Positions 31,812-43,267 are shown, counted from the stretch's first letter. The stretch: 64,000 nucleotides of DNA from Earliella scabrosa (GCA_022605405.1 JABYQQ010000023.1:434001-498000), one strand, 5' to 3'. Numbers and translations are program-made. Notes: a model not told the origin generated them from the sequence alone.

Positions 31812-32606
31812 ATGTCTGGCTCCATCCCGGACTCGCTGGTCAAGCTGCTCGCTCCTGAGCCATACCATGGCAAGGATCCTGTCGCCGCTCTCGCCTTCCT
31901 GTCGCGAGCAAAGGCGTTCTTCGACAACCTCCCCACCGCGGTCACAAGAGACCTGAAATTCCAGATGATTCTGGGTTTCCTCAAAGACGACGTGGCAGTC
32001 TGGGCCTTGCCCTACTACGCACAGCTGGGAGGCTCTTCGCCTTGCTGGGCCGACTTCGCAGCTTTCGAGACGGACTTCAAAGCCCACTTCTGTGCGGTCG
32101 ACGACAAGGCCTCCGCCTACGAAGAACTCCGGCAGCTCAATCGAGGGGCCCAGCGTCCCAAGATGGCCACCGTCAAGGAGTGGACGGCCAAGTTCACCGC
32201 GATTGCCGCTCGGACAGGCCTTGGAGAGGAGGACAAGCGCATGCGCTATCGAGATGGCCTCCCCGAGCAGTTGCGCACCGCCCTCATCACCAGTGGGCGT
32301 GACGTCTCGACCTTTGCCAAGATGCAGAAGGAGGCCCTCGAGATCAGCCAGGGCCTCGCGTCCATCGAGGCCAGCAAGTTCCGTCCCTTCAAAGGGAAAG
32401 GCAAGGAACAAGTCGCTGGTGCAAGCACCGACCAGCAACCGGAGACCCGCACGTGCTTCAAGTGCGGGAAACCGGGGCACATTGCACGCAACTGCAAGGC
32501 CAATAAAATCTCCGCCGCTCAGTTTGAGCAGATGGAGGCCAAGATGAAGCAGCTGCAGGAACAGCTGGCCTCTGTGAAAGCGGCAGAGAAGACAGAGGAT
32601 TTTTGA
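31812..32606 (+). CDS. gypsy IIa Gag
   Basis: Capsid-like Gag of a Ty3/gypsy element, 264 residues from the first ATG (context CTCCACCATGTCT). The capsid region includes LAPEPYHGKDP, FFDNLPTA, WALPYYAQLGG and ADFAAFETDFKAHF. A single zinc knuckle CFKCGKPGHIARNC lies near 32455-32500, and a C-terminal helix follows (QMEAKMKQLQEQLASVK). It ends GAG GAT TTT TGA. The stop overlaps pol, which lies in the -1 frame. The three Gag copies in the window are nearly identical; IIa and III differ only at the residue after CKA (N or K). Confidence 0.9.
   Translation: MSGSIPDSLVKLLAPEPYHGKDPVAALAFLSRAKAFFDNLPTAVTRDLKFQMILGFLKDDVAVWALPYYAQLGGSSPCWADFAAFETDFKAHFCAVDDKASAYEELRQLNRGAQRPKMATVKEWTAKFTAIAARTGLGEEDKRMRYRDGLPEQLRTALITSGRDVSTFAKMQKEALEISQGLASIEASKFRPFKGKGKEQVAGASTDQQPETRTCFKCGKPGHIARNCKANKISAAQFEQMEAKMKQLQEQLASVKAAEKTEDF
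32597..32606 (+). promoter_or_regulatory. putative -1 frameshift site gag/pol
   Basis: The run GATTTTTGA lets the Phe-tRNA on TTT slip back one base just before the TGA stop. The next codons (TTG ATC CGG) are the first of pol. The site is identical in all three gypsy copies (37889 and 54304 regions), and pol has no ATG of its own there. Confidence 0.55.
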
Positions 32607-35600
32607 TCCGGACCTCACTAGCGGCTGCGGGTGTAGGTCCTTGTACGAATAGTCGGTTTGCTGTACTCGGGTCCGGGATTATCTATGAACTAGATCGTGA
32701 TGGCCAACACTTTCACGTCCCAGTACAGCTAATCGGCAAGCAGCACCAGAAGGAGGTCGTGGCCATGGTTGACAGCGGTGCCACTACAACCTTCCTAAGT
32801 AGGCGGTTCGTCAAGGAGAACCGTGTGGTTACGCGGAAGTTGGCTACGCCGATACCGCTGTATAACATTGATGGAACTCTGAATCGTGATGGTACAATCA
32901 CGGATGTTGCCATCTTGGAACTGGAGATAGGAGCACACCGAGAAAAGGTGGTGTTCACAGTCACGGACATCGGCATGGAGGACATCATTATCGGACTGGA
33001 TTGGTTACGCAAACACAACCCTGAGGTCGATTGGGACCAAGGGACGTTGAAGCTGTCCAGATGTCCTGCATCGTGTCGACCCTGTTTCGAAGGCCAACTG
33101 CCTGCTCAGACGGACACGCGTGATACGGGGGTTAGGCCTACGGCGCGTCAACGTACTCGGCGAGTGCGGAAGGTTAAAGAAGTAGGGAAGATACGGGCTA
33201 CAGTGATGGTTGAGGAGGACCTCGAACCAGCCACCCCGTCGAGTATACCGGTTGAATGGGATAACTCCGAGGATGCCCTTCTGTACTCCTGGGAGCAAGG
33301 ACATGCCTTGTCCAACGCTCCACAACTGTTTGCAATGGCTGGCTACACGTACTCGCAGCAGCTTGTGGAGCAGGAGTACCAGAAGAAGGAAGTGCGTCCG
33401 GTGGAACAGATTGTGCCTGAACGGTATCACCAGTATCTACGCGTGTTTTCCAAAGACGCATCGGAACGACTCCCTGAGCATGGACCGTACGATCACGCAA
33501 TTGAACTGGTACCAGAGGCCAAGATGTTCCATTCACGAGTGTACCCCCTCTCCCCCAACGAGCAGGTAGAACTAGATAAGTTCCTGCAGGAGAACCTGGC
33601 TAAAGGCTACATTAGCGAGTCAAAGTCACCCATTTCGTCGCCCTTCTTCTTCATCAAAAAGAAGGACGGTAGTCTGCGACCCGTACAGGACTACCGTCGG
33701 CTCAACGAGATCACCGTGAAGAATCGGTATCCGATTCCTCTTGTCTCAGAGCTGGTGGATCGACTCAAACAAGCCAAGGTCTTCACTAAGTTGGACATTC
33801 GTTGGGGGTACAACAACATCCGGATTAAGACGGGAGATGAGTGGAAAGCTGCGTTCGTCACGAACCGAGGGCTCTTCGAGCCAAACGTGATGTTCTTTGG
33901 GTTGACCAACTCGCCTAGCACCTTCTCGGCTTTCATGAACGACATCTTTAAGGACCTCATTGTGGAAGGAAAGATCACGATCTACTTAGACGACATCCTG
34001 ATCTTCTCCAACGACCTTGAGACACATCGCGCCGTTACCCGCGAAGTCCTGAAAAGATTGGCAGAGCATGACTTGTTCTGCAAGCCCGAGAAATGCGAGT
34101 TCGAAGTCCCCAAGGTCGAGTACCTCGGTGTCCTTGTGTCCCATAACCGTGTCGAGATGGATCCGGTCAAAGTAAAGGGTATTCAGGAGTGGCCTACTCC
34201 CCGCAATGCGTCGGATGTCCGGAAGTTCCGAGGATTTGCGAATTTCTACCGCAGATTCATCCAGGACTTCAGTCGCATTTGCAAACCCTTGGATCGTCTC
34301 ACCGGCAAGGTGCCCTGGCAATGGGGACAGGACGAACAGGAGGCCTTTGACGAGCTGAAACGCCGCTTTGTTCAGAATCCGGTGCTGTGCATGTACGATC
34401 CGAACAAAGACACACGCATCGAGGTGGATACCTCGGGATATGCAACTGGCGGAGTACTTGCACAGTTACAGGACGATGGCAAATGGCACCCGGTCGCCTT
34501 TCACTCTGAGTCGATGAGTGAGGCAGAGCGCAACTACGAGATCTACAATAAAGAGATGCTTGCGATAATACGGGCCTTAGAGGCCTGGCGCCACTACCTG
34601 GAAGGGTTACCACGGCGTTTCGAGATTCAGTCAGACCACAAGAATCTCGAATATTGGCGCACCGCACAACATCTCACTCGTAGACAGGCGCGATGGGCAC
34701 TTTATCTGTCTAGGTTTGACTTCGAGATCACGCACAAACCAGGCACATCCAACGGACGTGCAGATGCGCTCTCCAGGCGCCCTGATCACCAGAAGGATGA
34801 TGCCGATGACAACCTAGATCAGATAGTGCTACGACCGGAACAGTTCAGGCTCCTGGCAGCTCGTAGAGGACACAACGCGGTAGTGGCAGACAAAGCCCTG
34901 CTGAAGCGTATTTGCACTTGCTCCAAACGGGAGCAGGAGGTAGCAGAAGCTCTACAGAAAGTGGAGAAACTAGGACCAGCGCGGCTCCAGAGTGACCTCG
35001 TCGATTGGAATGTCGAGCAAGGCCTCATCCTCTACCGAGGAAAGGTCTACGTACCAAAAGACGAGGCACTCCGCACTGAGATTGTCCGAATTCACCACGA
35101 CCTACCTCCTGCAGGACACCCAGGGCAGTGGAAGACACTTGAGTTGGTATCGTGCAATTACTGGTGGCCAGGGATGGGCAAATTCGTTAAGGAGTACGTG
35201 GGGACGTGCGACACTTGTCGGCGCACTAAACCCGTACGGAGTCGACCTCAAGGTCTTCTCAAACCCAATGAAATCCCTGAGAGGCCCGGACAGATTGTCA
35301 CTTGTGACTACATCGTCGGCCTTCCCGAGATTGACGGCCACAACGCGATCCAACTCATGGCAGACAGACACGGGAAACTGGTGCACTTGGTACCCTGCAG
35401 CGACGAGATTGATGCCGGAGGGACAGCAGACGTCTTCATTCGGGAGTACTTCCGCCTGCATGGACTGCCCCGAAAGATCATCTCCGACCGAGGACCGCAG
35501 TTCGCTGCAGACCTATTCCGTGCCATTCTGAAGGGCTTAGGCATTGAGAGCGCCCTGTCCACTGCGTATCATCCCCAGACCGACGGACAGTCGGAGCGGT

Positions 35601-35754
35601 TCAATCAGGAAGTAGAGGCGTACTTGCGAGCGTTCTGCAGTCAGCGACGAGATGACTGGGTCAAATGGCTCCCCATTGCAGAGTATGCACTCAACGCCAG
35701 AGTTCACTCGTCAACGGGTTACTCCCCCTTCTTCCTGATGTACGGATACGAACC
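32603..35754 (+). CDS. gypsy IIa Pol, N-terminal part (protease-RT-RNase H-integrase)
   Basis: Pol in the -1 frame to gag; the first codon is TTG, so it is probably made by frameshifting. Domains: aspartic protease MVDSGATTTFLSRRF (about 32770); reverse transcriptase LDIRWGYNNIRI and IYLDDILIFS (33790-34010); RNase H EVDTSGYATGG and SDHKNLEYW (34420-34660); integrase zinc finger (HH...CDTC, 35090-35220); integrase core MADRHGKLVH, ISDRGPQF and AYHPQTDGQSERFNQE (35350-35610). At GYEPQ the frame meets the LTR of gypsy IIb (35760). The displaced C-terminus is at 42162-42793. The gene is therefore broken by nesting, not by mutation. Confidence 0.92.
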
Positions 35755-35759
35755 GCAAT

Positions 35760-36206
35760 TGTCACGAACGATCCCTCAGCGCCTAGGGAAGCGCCCAACT
35801 AACCACCGTTCACGACCGTTCACTGTTTCCATTGTTCGCTATCACCATTGTACTTCCAGATTCCAGAGCCCCTTTTGTTTCTTTTCCTTTGTTCCGGACA
35901 CAATTGTCGTCATACCATTGTATCTCCTCCATTGTTCCGTCACTCTATTGTTCTATTGTTCTCCAAGCGCTATTGTTCTAACTGTAGATATAAACCCTAG
36001 CACTCGCTACCTGGAGACCTCAGTTTCGACCTCTTGTCTCCAGGTAAGCCTCACTTGTATTTCACTTGTAGATACTTCGCTCAATACAACTTGTCTCCAG
36101 CCCTGCGTGTCGAGCCTTGCTCCACTCTCGCTGCACAAGCGCTCGTCGGACGCCCTCGCTCGCCTCGTCGTTCCCTCCTTGTCTCGCTTGACCCCAGGTC
36201 GCGACA
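35760..36206 (+). repeat. gypsy IIb 5' LTR
   Basis: 447 bp, identical to 41710-42156. Predicted transcript start at A36022. Confidence 0.9.
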
Positions 36207-37097
36207 TTAGGTCGAAACTCCTTGCGAGCGCCGGCGTGTAACTCACACTCCCTCTGAGGTAACGCGCGCCCTACGATACATACCACGGTCTCTAGTAACT
36301 AGCATTGTGAACCTTTTGTGCTCGAGAGGCATCTGGGTTTTCAAGTATCCCTCAGCCAGGCCACGCACTTGCGCCCGCCAGCTGTTGTATCCGGGGTGCT
36401 TAACACCTTAGGAACGGAGGACAACCGTGTGGACCCTCCTTACCTACCTCTTTTACTTTGCTAGTTTCTCGTACGATACTCGGGCGCGCACACCTCTCTT
36501 CCCCTCCCTCACTTCATCGTGGCTTGCCGGGGACTCCTCCACGCGTACCACCCAGGGGAGCAGCGCGACGTTCATTGGTCTAGCGCGGAAAAGACCTTTA
36601 AGGTCTGTGGCAATCAGCCGTGCCCGAACCGCGGCAGGGCAGCACCCCAACAGACCCTCACAGAACACGAACTCGAAAGGTGCACCGAGCATAACGCCAA
36701 CGTTATCCGGGCAATCTTTGACCTCCCGGTAACACAGCCGATCACCCGTACCACCTCCCGTCCACCCAGTCGCGTTCCTAGTCGCGCCAACACTCCTCCT
36801 ACCCCTACCACTGTCCTTCCCGGAGTTGCGCTTGTCGCCCAACGCTTACAAGAGCGGCGCGCATCCTCTCCGGGCCCAACCACAGCAGTTGCAGGACCAA
36901 GTCGGACCACCGAAGAGCCCGCAACCACTGTCATCCTTAACTCCCCGCCTGCCAAACCCGTTCGATCCGAACGTCCCCCTTCACCCACCACAACGCAGCC
37001 TCCGCCACAGGTTGCTCAACCCACGCCGCAGGTCGCACAACCTGTATCCACCGTCGCACCAGTAGCCGTACCGGTCCAAACCTCCCAATCCTCCACC

Positions 37098-37898
37098 ATG
37101 TCGGGCTCCACTACCATTCCTGACTCCCTGGTCAAGCTACTCGCTCCGGAGTCGTACCATGGCAAAGACCCCATCGCCGCTCTCGCCTTCCTCTCGCGAT
37201 CAAAGGCGTTCTTCGACAACCTCCCCACCGCGGTCACGAATGACCTGAAATTCCAGATGATTCTGGGTTTTCTCAAGGACGACGCGGCAGTCTGGGCTCT
37301 GCCCTACTACGCGCAGCTGGGGGGCTCTCAACCCTGCTGGGCTGACTTCGCGGCTTTCGAAACGGACTTCAAAGCCCACTTCTGTGCGGTCGACGACAAG
37401 GCCTCTGCCTACGAAGAACTCCGGCAGCTCAATCGAGGGGCCCAGCGTCCCAAGATGGCCACCGTCAAGGAGTGGACGGCCAAGTTCACCACGATTGCCG
37501 CTCGGACAGGCCTTGGAGAGGAGGACAAGCGCATGCGCTATCGAGATGGCCTCCCCGAGCAGTTGCGCACCGCCCTCATCACCAGTGGGCGTGACGTCTC
37601 GACCTTTGCCAAGATGCAGAAGGAGGCCCTCGAGATCAGCCAGGGCCTCGCGTCCATCGAGGCCAGCAAGTTCCGTCCCTTCAAAGGGAAAGGCAAGGAA
37701 CAAGTCGCTGGTGCAAGCACCGACCAGCAACCGGAGACCCGCACGTGCTTCAAGTGCGGGAAACCGGGGCACATTGCACGCAACTGCAAGGCCAAGAAAA
37801 TCTCCGCCGCTCAGTTTGAGCAGATGGAGGCCAAGATGAAGCAGCTGCAGGAACAGCTGGCCTCTGTGAAAGCGGCAGAGAAGACGGAGGATTTTTGA
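37098..37898 (+). CDS. gypsy IIb Gag
   Basis: Gag of the intact element, 266 residues from ATG 37098 (CTCCACCATGTCG). It differs from IIa mainly near the start (a two-residue insertion TT after MSGS) and by scattered substitutions. The capsid core, zinc knuckle CFKCGKPGHIARNC (37746-37790) and terminal helix are conserved. The frame is open upstream to about 36471 without ATG and includes the CGNQPCPNRG motif. It ends in the GAT TTT TGA frameshift context. Confidence 0.9.
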   Translation: MSGSTTIPDSLVKLLAPESYHGKDPIAALAFLSRSKAFFDNLPTAVTNDLKFQMILGFLKDDAAVWALPYYAQLGGSQPCWADFAAFETDFKAHFCAVDDKASAYEELRQLNRGAQRPKMATVKEWTAKFTTIAARTGLGEEDKRMRYRDGLPEQLRTALITSGRDVSTFAKMQKEALEISQGLASIEASKFRPFKGKGKEQVAGASTDQQPETRTCFKCGKPGHIARNCKAKKISAAQFEQMEAKMKQLQEQLASVKAAEKTEDF

Positions 37899-40800
37899 TC
37901 CGGACCTCACTAGCGGCTGCGGGTGTAGGTCCTTGTACGAATAGTCGGTTTGCTGTACTCGGGTCCGGGATTATCTATGAACTAGATCGTGATGGCCAAC
38001 ACTTTCACGTCCCAGTACAGCTAATCGGCAAGCAGCACCGGAAGGAGGTCGTGGCCATGGTGGACAGCGGTGCCACTACAACCTTCCTAAGTAGGCGGTT
38101 CGTCAAGGAGAACCGTGTGGTTACGCGGAAGTTGGCTACGCCGATACCGCTGTATAACATTGATGGAACGCTGAATCGTGATGGTACGATCACAGATGTT
38201 GCCATCTTGGAACTGGAGATAGGAGCACACCGAGAAAAGGTGGTGTTTACAGTCACGGACATCGGCATGGAGGACATCATTATCGGACTGGATTGGTTAC
38301 GCAAACACAACCCTGAGGTCGATTGGGACCAAGGGACGTTGAAGCTGTCCAGATGTCCTGCATCGTGTCGACCCTGCTTCGAAGGCCAACTGCCTGCTCA
38401 GACGGACACGCGTGATACGGGGGTTAGGCCTACGGCGCGTCAACGTACTCGGCGAGTGCGGAAGGTTAAAGAAGTAGGGAAGATACGGGCTACAGTGATG
38501 GTCGAGGAGGACCTCGAACCAGCCACCCCGTCGAGTATACCGGTTGAATGGGATAACTCCGAGGATGCCCTTCTGTACTCCTGGGAGCAAGGACATGCCT
38601 TGTCCAACGCTCCACAACTGTTTGCAATGGCTGGCTACACGTACTCGCAGCAGCTTGCAGAGCAGGAGTACCAGAAGAAGGAAGTGCGTCCGGTGGAACA
38701 GATTGTGCCTGAACGGTATCACCAGTACCTACGCGTGTTTTCCAAAGATGCATCGGAACGGCTCCCTGAGCATGGACCGTACGACCACGCAATTGAACTG
38801 GTACCAGAGGCCAAGATGTTCCATTCACGAGTGTACCCCCTCTCCCCCAACGAGCAGGTAGAACTAGATAAGTTCCTGCAGGAGAACCTGGCTAAAGGCT
38901 ACATTAGCGAGTCGAAGTCACCCATTTCGTCACCCTTCTTCTTCATCAAAAAGAAGGACGGTAGTCTGCGACCCGTACAGGACTACCGTCGGCTCAACGA
39001 GATCACCGTGAAGAATCGGTATCCGATTCCTCTTGTCTCAGAGCTGGTGGATCGACTCAAACAAGCCAAGGTCTTCACTAAGTTGGACATTCGTTGGGGG
39101 TACAACAACATCCGGATTAAGACGGGAGATGAGTGGAAAGCTGCGTTCGTCACGAACCGAGGGCTCTTCGAGCCAAACGTGATGTTCTTTGGGTTGACCA
39201 ACTCGCCTAGCACCTTCTCGGCTTTCATGAACGACATCTTTAAGGACCTCATTGTGGAAGGAAAGATCACGATCTACTTAGACGACATCCTGATCTTCTC
39301 CAACGACCTTGAGACACATCGCGCCGTTACCCGCGAAGTCCTGAAAAGATTGGCAGAGCATGACTTGTTCTGCAAGCCTGAGAAATGCGAGTTCGAAGTC
39401 CCCAAGGTCGAGTACCTCGGTGTCCTTGTGTCCCACAACCGTGTCGAGATGGATCCTGTCAAAGTGAAGGGTATTCAGGAGTGGCCCACTCCCCGCAATG
39501 CGTCTGATGTCCGGAAGTTCCGAGGATTTGCGAATTTCTACCGCAGATTCATCCAGGACTTCAGTCGCATTTGCAAACCCTTGGATCGTCTCACCGGCAA
39601 AGTGCCCTGGCAATGGGGACAGGACGAACAGGAGGCTTTCGACGAGCTGAAACGCCGCTTTGTTCAGAATCCGGTACTGTGCATGTACGATCCGAACAAA
39701 GACACACGCATCGAGGTGGATGCCTCGGGATATGCAACCGGAGGAGTACTTGCACAGTTACAGGACGATGGCAAATGGCATCCGGTCGCCTTTCACTCTG
39801 AGTCGATGAGTGAGGCAGAGCGCAACTACGAGATCTACGATAAAGAGATGCTTGCGATAATACGGGCCTTAGAGGCCTGGCGCCACTACCTGGAAGGGTT
39901 ACCAAGGCGTTTCGAGATTCAGTCAGACCACAAGAATCTCGAATATTGGCGCACCGCACAGCATCTCACTCGTAGACAGGCGCGATGGGCACTTTATCTG
40001 TCTAGGTTTGACTTCGAGATCACGCACAAACCAGGCACATCCAACGGACGTGCAGATGCACTCTCCAGGCGTCCTGATCACCAGAAGGATGATGCCGATG
40101 ACAACCTAGATCAGATAGTGCTACGACCGGAACAGTTCAGGCTACTGGCAGCTCGTAGAGGACACAACGCGGTAGTGGCAGACAAAGCCCTGCTGAAGCG
40201 TATTCGCACTTGCTCCGAACGGGAGCAGGAGGTAGCAGAAGCTCTACAGAAAGTGGAGAAACTAGGACCAGCGCGGCTCCAGAGTGACCTCGTTGATTGG
40301 AATGTTGAGCAAGGCCTCATCCTCTATCGAGGAAAGGTCTACGTACCAAAAGACGAGGCACTCCGCACTGAGATTGTCCGAATTCACCACGACCTACCTC
40401 CTGCGGGACACCCAGGGCAGTGGAAGACGCTTGAGTTGGTATCGCGCAATTACTGGTGGCCAGGGATGGGCAAATTCGTTAAGGAGTACGTGGGGACGTG
40501 CGACACTTGTCGGCGCACGAAACCTGTACGGAGTCGACCGCAAGGTCTTCTCAAACCCAACGAAATCCCTGAAAGGCCTGGACAGATTGTCACTTGTGAC
40601 TACATCGTCGGCCTTCCCGAGATTGACGGCCACAATGCGATCCAACTCATGGCAGACAGACACGGAAAGCTGGTGCACTTGGTACCCTGCAGCGACGAGA
40701 TTGATGCCGGAGGGACAGCAGACGTCTTCATTCGGGAGTACTTCCGCCTGCATGGACTGCCCCGAAAGATCATCTCCGACCGAGGACCGCAGTTCGCTGC

Positions 40801-41683
40801 AGACCTATTCCGTGCCATTCTGAAGGGCTTAGGCATTGAGAGCGCCCTGTCCACTGCGTATCATCCCCAGACCGACGGACAGTCGGAGCGGTTCAATCAG
40901 GAAGTAGAGGCGTACTTGCGAGCGTTCTGCAGTCAGCGACGAGATGACTGGGTCAAATGGCTCCCCATTGCAGAGTATGCACTCAACGCCAGAGTTCACT
41001 CGTCAACAGGTTACTCCCCCTTCTTCCTGATGTACGGATACGAACCGCAATTCCTGGTACCTGCCAACCCGGACACACAAGTACCTGCAGCCAACGAGCG
41101 ACTCGCAGAGCTTGCCAAGGCGCGCGAGGATGCCACAGCTGCGCTGACACTGGCAGCCGAGCGTATGAAGGAGTACTTCGACCGGCACGCACAGGACACC
41201 CCGACGTTCACACCTGGACAGAAAGTGTGGCTGGACACACGCAACTTGAGATTCTCAGACATCCCTAAGAAGCTCGCCGACAAGTTCGCAGGCCCGTACC
41301 CCGTCGTGCGACGTGTCGGTGAACTAGCATACGAACTCAAGTTGCCCCACACGATGAAGATCCATCCGGTGTTCCATGTCTCACTCCTTCACGCACACAA
41401 GCAGAGTACGCTGCCAGGACGGGTCCCTCCTGAACCCGCCCCAATTGAAGTCGAAGGCGAGGAAGAGTACGAAGTGGAGGAAATTCGTAACTCGCGCCGA
41501 TGGGGCAGGTGGCACAAGCTGCAGTACTTAGTCCGATGGAAGGGATGGGGTCCAGAGAACGACTCTTGGGAAGATGCGGCGGATGTCGAACATGCAGCCG
41601 AACTAGTAGAGGCATTCCATAACAGACATCCAGACGCTGATGGACCTCACAAACCCTACACGCCCAAGAAGCGTCGCTCATGA
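37895..41683 (+). CDS. gypsy IIb Pol (complete, with chromodomain)
   Basis: Uninterrupted Pol of about 1262 residues in the -1 frame to gag. Protease VDSGATTTFLSRRF (38060), reverse transcriptase with YLDDILIFS (39275-39300), RNase H EVDASGYATGG (39715), integrase HHCC finger (40385-40515), and integrase core with ADRHGKLVH and ISDRGPQFAADLF (40650-40800). The C-terminal chromodomain has EYEVEEIRNSRRWG, LQYLVRWKGWG and DSWEDAADVEHAAEL (about 41465-41620), which marks a chromovirus expected to target histone marks in heterochromatin. Stop TGA 41681. No disabling change was seen. Confidence 0.93.
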   Translation: MIRTSLAAAGVGPCTNSRFAVLGSGIIYELDRDGQHFHVPVQLIGKQHRKEVVAMVDSGATTTFLSRRFVKENRVVTRKLATPIPLYNIDGTLNRDGTITDVAILELEIGAHREKVVFTVTDIGMEDIIIGLDWLRKHNPEVDWDQGTLKLSRCPASCRPCFEGQLPAQTDTRDTGVRPTARQRTRRVRKVKEVGKIRATVMVEEDLEPATPSSIPVEWDNSEDALLYSWEQGHALSNAPQLFAMAGYTYSQQLAEQEYQKKEVRPVEQIVPERYHQYLRVFSKDASERLPEHGPYDHAIELVPEAKMFHSRVYPLSPNEQVELDKFLQENLAKGYISESKSPISSPFFFIKKKDGSLRPVQDYRRLNEITVKNRYPIPLVSELVDRLKQAKVFTKLDIRWGYNNIRIKTGDEWKAAFVTNRGLFEPNVMFFGLTNSPSTFSAFMNDIFKDLIVEGKITIYLDDILIFSNDLETHRAVTREVLKRLAEHDLFCKPEKCEFEVPKVEYLGVLVSHNRVEMDPVKVKGIQEWPTPRNASDVRKFRGFANFYRRFIQDFSRICKPLDRLTGKVPWQWGQDEQEAFDELKRRFVQNPVLCMYDPNKDTRIEVDASGYATGGVLAQLQDDGKWHPVAFHSESMSEAERNYEIYDKEMLAIIRALEAWRHYLEGLPRRFEIQSDHKNLEYWRTAQHLTRRQARWALYLSRFDFEITHKPGTSNGRADALSRRPDHQKDDADDNLDQIVLRPEQFRLLAARRGHNAVVADKALLKRIRTCSEREQEVAEALQKVEKLGPARLQSDLVDWNVEQGLILYRGKVYVPKDEALRTEIVRIHHDLPPAGHPGQWKTLELVSRNYWWPGMGKFVKEYVGTCDTCRRTKPVRSRPQGLLKPNEIPERPGQIVTCDYIVGLPEIDGHNAIQLMADRHGKLVHLVPCSDEIDAGGTADVFIREYFRLHGLPRKIISDRGPQFAADLFRAILKGLGIESALSTAYHPQTDGQSERFNQEVEAYLRAFCSQRRDDWVKWLPIAEYALNARVHSSTGYSPFFLMYGYEPQFLVPANPDTQVPAANERLAELAKAREDATAALTLAAERMKEYFDRHAQDTPTFTPGQKVWLDTRNLRFSDIPKKLADKFAGPYPVVRRVGELAYELKLPHTMKIHPVFHVSLLHAHKQSTLPGRVPPEPAPIEVEGEEEYEVEEIRNSRRWGRWHKLQYLVRWKGWGPENDSWEDAADVEHAAELVEAFHNRHPDADGPHKPYTPKKRRS

Positions 41684-41709
41684 GGACATGAGCCTTAGGA
41701 GGGGGGTAC

Positions 41710-42156
41710 TGTCACGAACGATCCCTCAGCGCCTAGGGAAGCGCCCAACTAACCACCGTTCACGACCGTTCACTGTTTCCATTGTTCGCTATCACCATTG
41801 TACTTCCAGATTCCAGAGCCCCTTTTGTTTCTTTTCCTTTGTTCCGGACACAATTGTCGTCATACCATTGTATCTCCTCCATTGTTCCGTCACTCTATTG
41901 TTCTATTGTTCTCCAAGCGCTATTGTTCTAACTGTAGATATAAACCCTAGCACTCGCTACCTGGAGACCTCAGTTTCGACCTCTTGTCTCCAGGTAAGCC
42001 TCACTTGTATTTCACTTGTAGATACTTCGCTCAATACAACTTGTCTCCAGCCCTGCGTGTCGAGCCTTGCTCCACTCTCGCTGCACAAGCGCTCGTCGGA
42101 CGCCCTCGCTCGCCTCGTCGTTCCCTCCTTGTCTCGCTTGACCCCAGGTCGCGACA
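41710..42156 (+). repeat. gypsy IIb 3' LTR
   Basis: 447 bp, preceded by the polypurine tract and followed by GCAAT. Confidence 0.9.
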
Positions 42157-42161
42157 GCAAT

Positions 42162-42793
42162 TCCTGGTACCTGCCAACCCGGACACACCAGTACCTGCAG
42201 CCAACGAGCGACTCGCAGAGCTTGCCAAGGCGCGCGAGGATGCCACAGCTGCGCTGACACTGGCAGCCGAGCGTATGAAGGAGTACTTCGACCGGCACGC
42301 ACAGGACACCCCGACGTTCACACCTGGACAGAAAGTGTGGCTGGACACACGCAACTTGAGATTCTCAGACATCCCTAAGAAGCTCGCCGACAAGTTCGCA
42401 GGCCCGTACCCCGTCGTGCGACGTGTCGGTGAACTAGCATACGAACTCAAGTTGCCCCACACGATGAAGATCCATCCGGTGTTCCATGTCTCACTCCTTC
42501 ACGCACACAAGCAGAGTACGCTGCCAGGACGGGTCCCTCCTGAACCCACCCCAATTGAAGTCGAAGGCGAGGAAGAGTACGAAGTGGAGGAAATTCGTAA
42601 CTCGCGCCGATGGGGCAGGTGGCACAAGCTGCAGTACTTGGTCCGATGGAAGGGATGGGGTCCAGAGAACGACTCTTGGGAAGATGCGGCGGATGTCGAA
42701 CATGCAGCCGAACTAGTAGAGGCATTCCATAACAGACATCCAGACGCTGATGGACCTCACAAACCCTACACGCCCAAGAAGCGTCGCTCATGA
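42162..42793 (+). pseudogene. gypsy IIa Pol, displaced C-terminal part (chromodomain)
   Basis: Continuation of the IIa pol frame after the nested IIb element: LVPANPDT, the helix DATAALTLAAERMKEYFDRH, the integrase C-terminal barrel (FAGPYPVVRRVGE) and the chromodomain (LQYLVRWKGWG). It is no longer joined to its upstream half. Confidence 0.9.
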
Positions 42794-42819
42794 GGACATG
42801 AGCCTTAGGAGGGGGGTAC

Positions 42820-43267
42820 TGTCACGAATGGTCCCTCAGCGCCTAGGGAAGCGCCCAACTAACCACCGTTCACGACCGTTCACTGTTTCCATTGTTCGCT
42901 ATCACCATTGTACTTCCAGATTCCAGAGCCCCTTTTGTTGCTTTTCCTTTGTTCCGGACACAATTGTCGTCATACCATTGTATCTCCTCCATTGTTCCGT
43001 CACTCTATTGTTCTATTGTCCTCCAAGCGCTATTGTTCTAACCGTAGATATAAACCCTAGCACTCGCTACCTGGAGACCTCAGTTTCGACCTCTTGTCTC
43101 CAGGTAAGCCTCACTTGTATTTCACTTGTAGATACTTCGCTCAATACAACTTGTCTCCAGCCCTGTGTGTCGAGCCTTGCTCCACTCTCGCTGCACAAGC
43201 GCTCGTCGGACGCCCTCGCTCACCTCGTCGTTCCCTCCTCGTCTCGCTTGACCCCCAGGTCGCGACA
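42820..43267 (+). repeat. gypsy IIa 3' LTR
   Basis: 448 bp, ending GCGACA, followed by TCGAC. It differs from the 5' LTR at about five sites, including AACGG to AATGG, a CpG transition. Confidence 0.88.

Larger units (their letters stand above)
35760..42156 (+). mobile_element. gypsy IIb, complete and apparently intact
   Basis: 6397 bp inserted in the pol of IIa, with target duplication GCAAT (35755-35759 and 42157-42161). LTRs 35760-36206 and 41710-42156 are 447 bp and identical base for base by eye. Gag and the whole pol frame are open, and the self-priming site, leader module, frameshift site and polypurine tract (GGAGGGGGGTAC before 41710) are all present. The best candidate for a live element in the window. 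Confidence 0.93.
30479..43267 (+). mobile_element. Ty3/gypsy chromodomain retrotransposon IIa (split by IIb)
   Basis: LTRs 30479-30926 and 42820-43267 (448 bp each, about five differences), internal gag and pol, and a TCGAC target duplication. The pol gene is interrupted at 35759 by gypsy IIb and resumes at 42162. It inserted between the hAT-A transposase promoter side and the zinc-ribbon-like gene. Relative to gypsy III its Gag differs by a single residue, so both amplified recently. Confidence 0.93.

Noticed and set aside
31695..32618. 307-codon minus-strand frame (also at 53402-54325) opposite gag
   Set aside because: It lies antisense to a conserved Gag and mirrors its codon bias; no family motif. 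Shadow frame.
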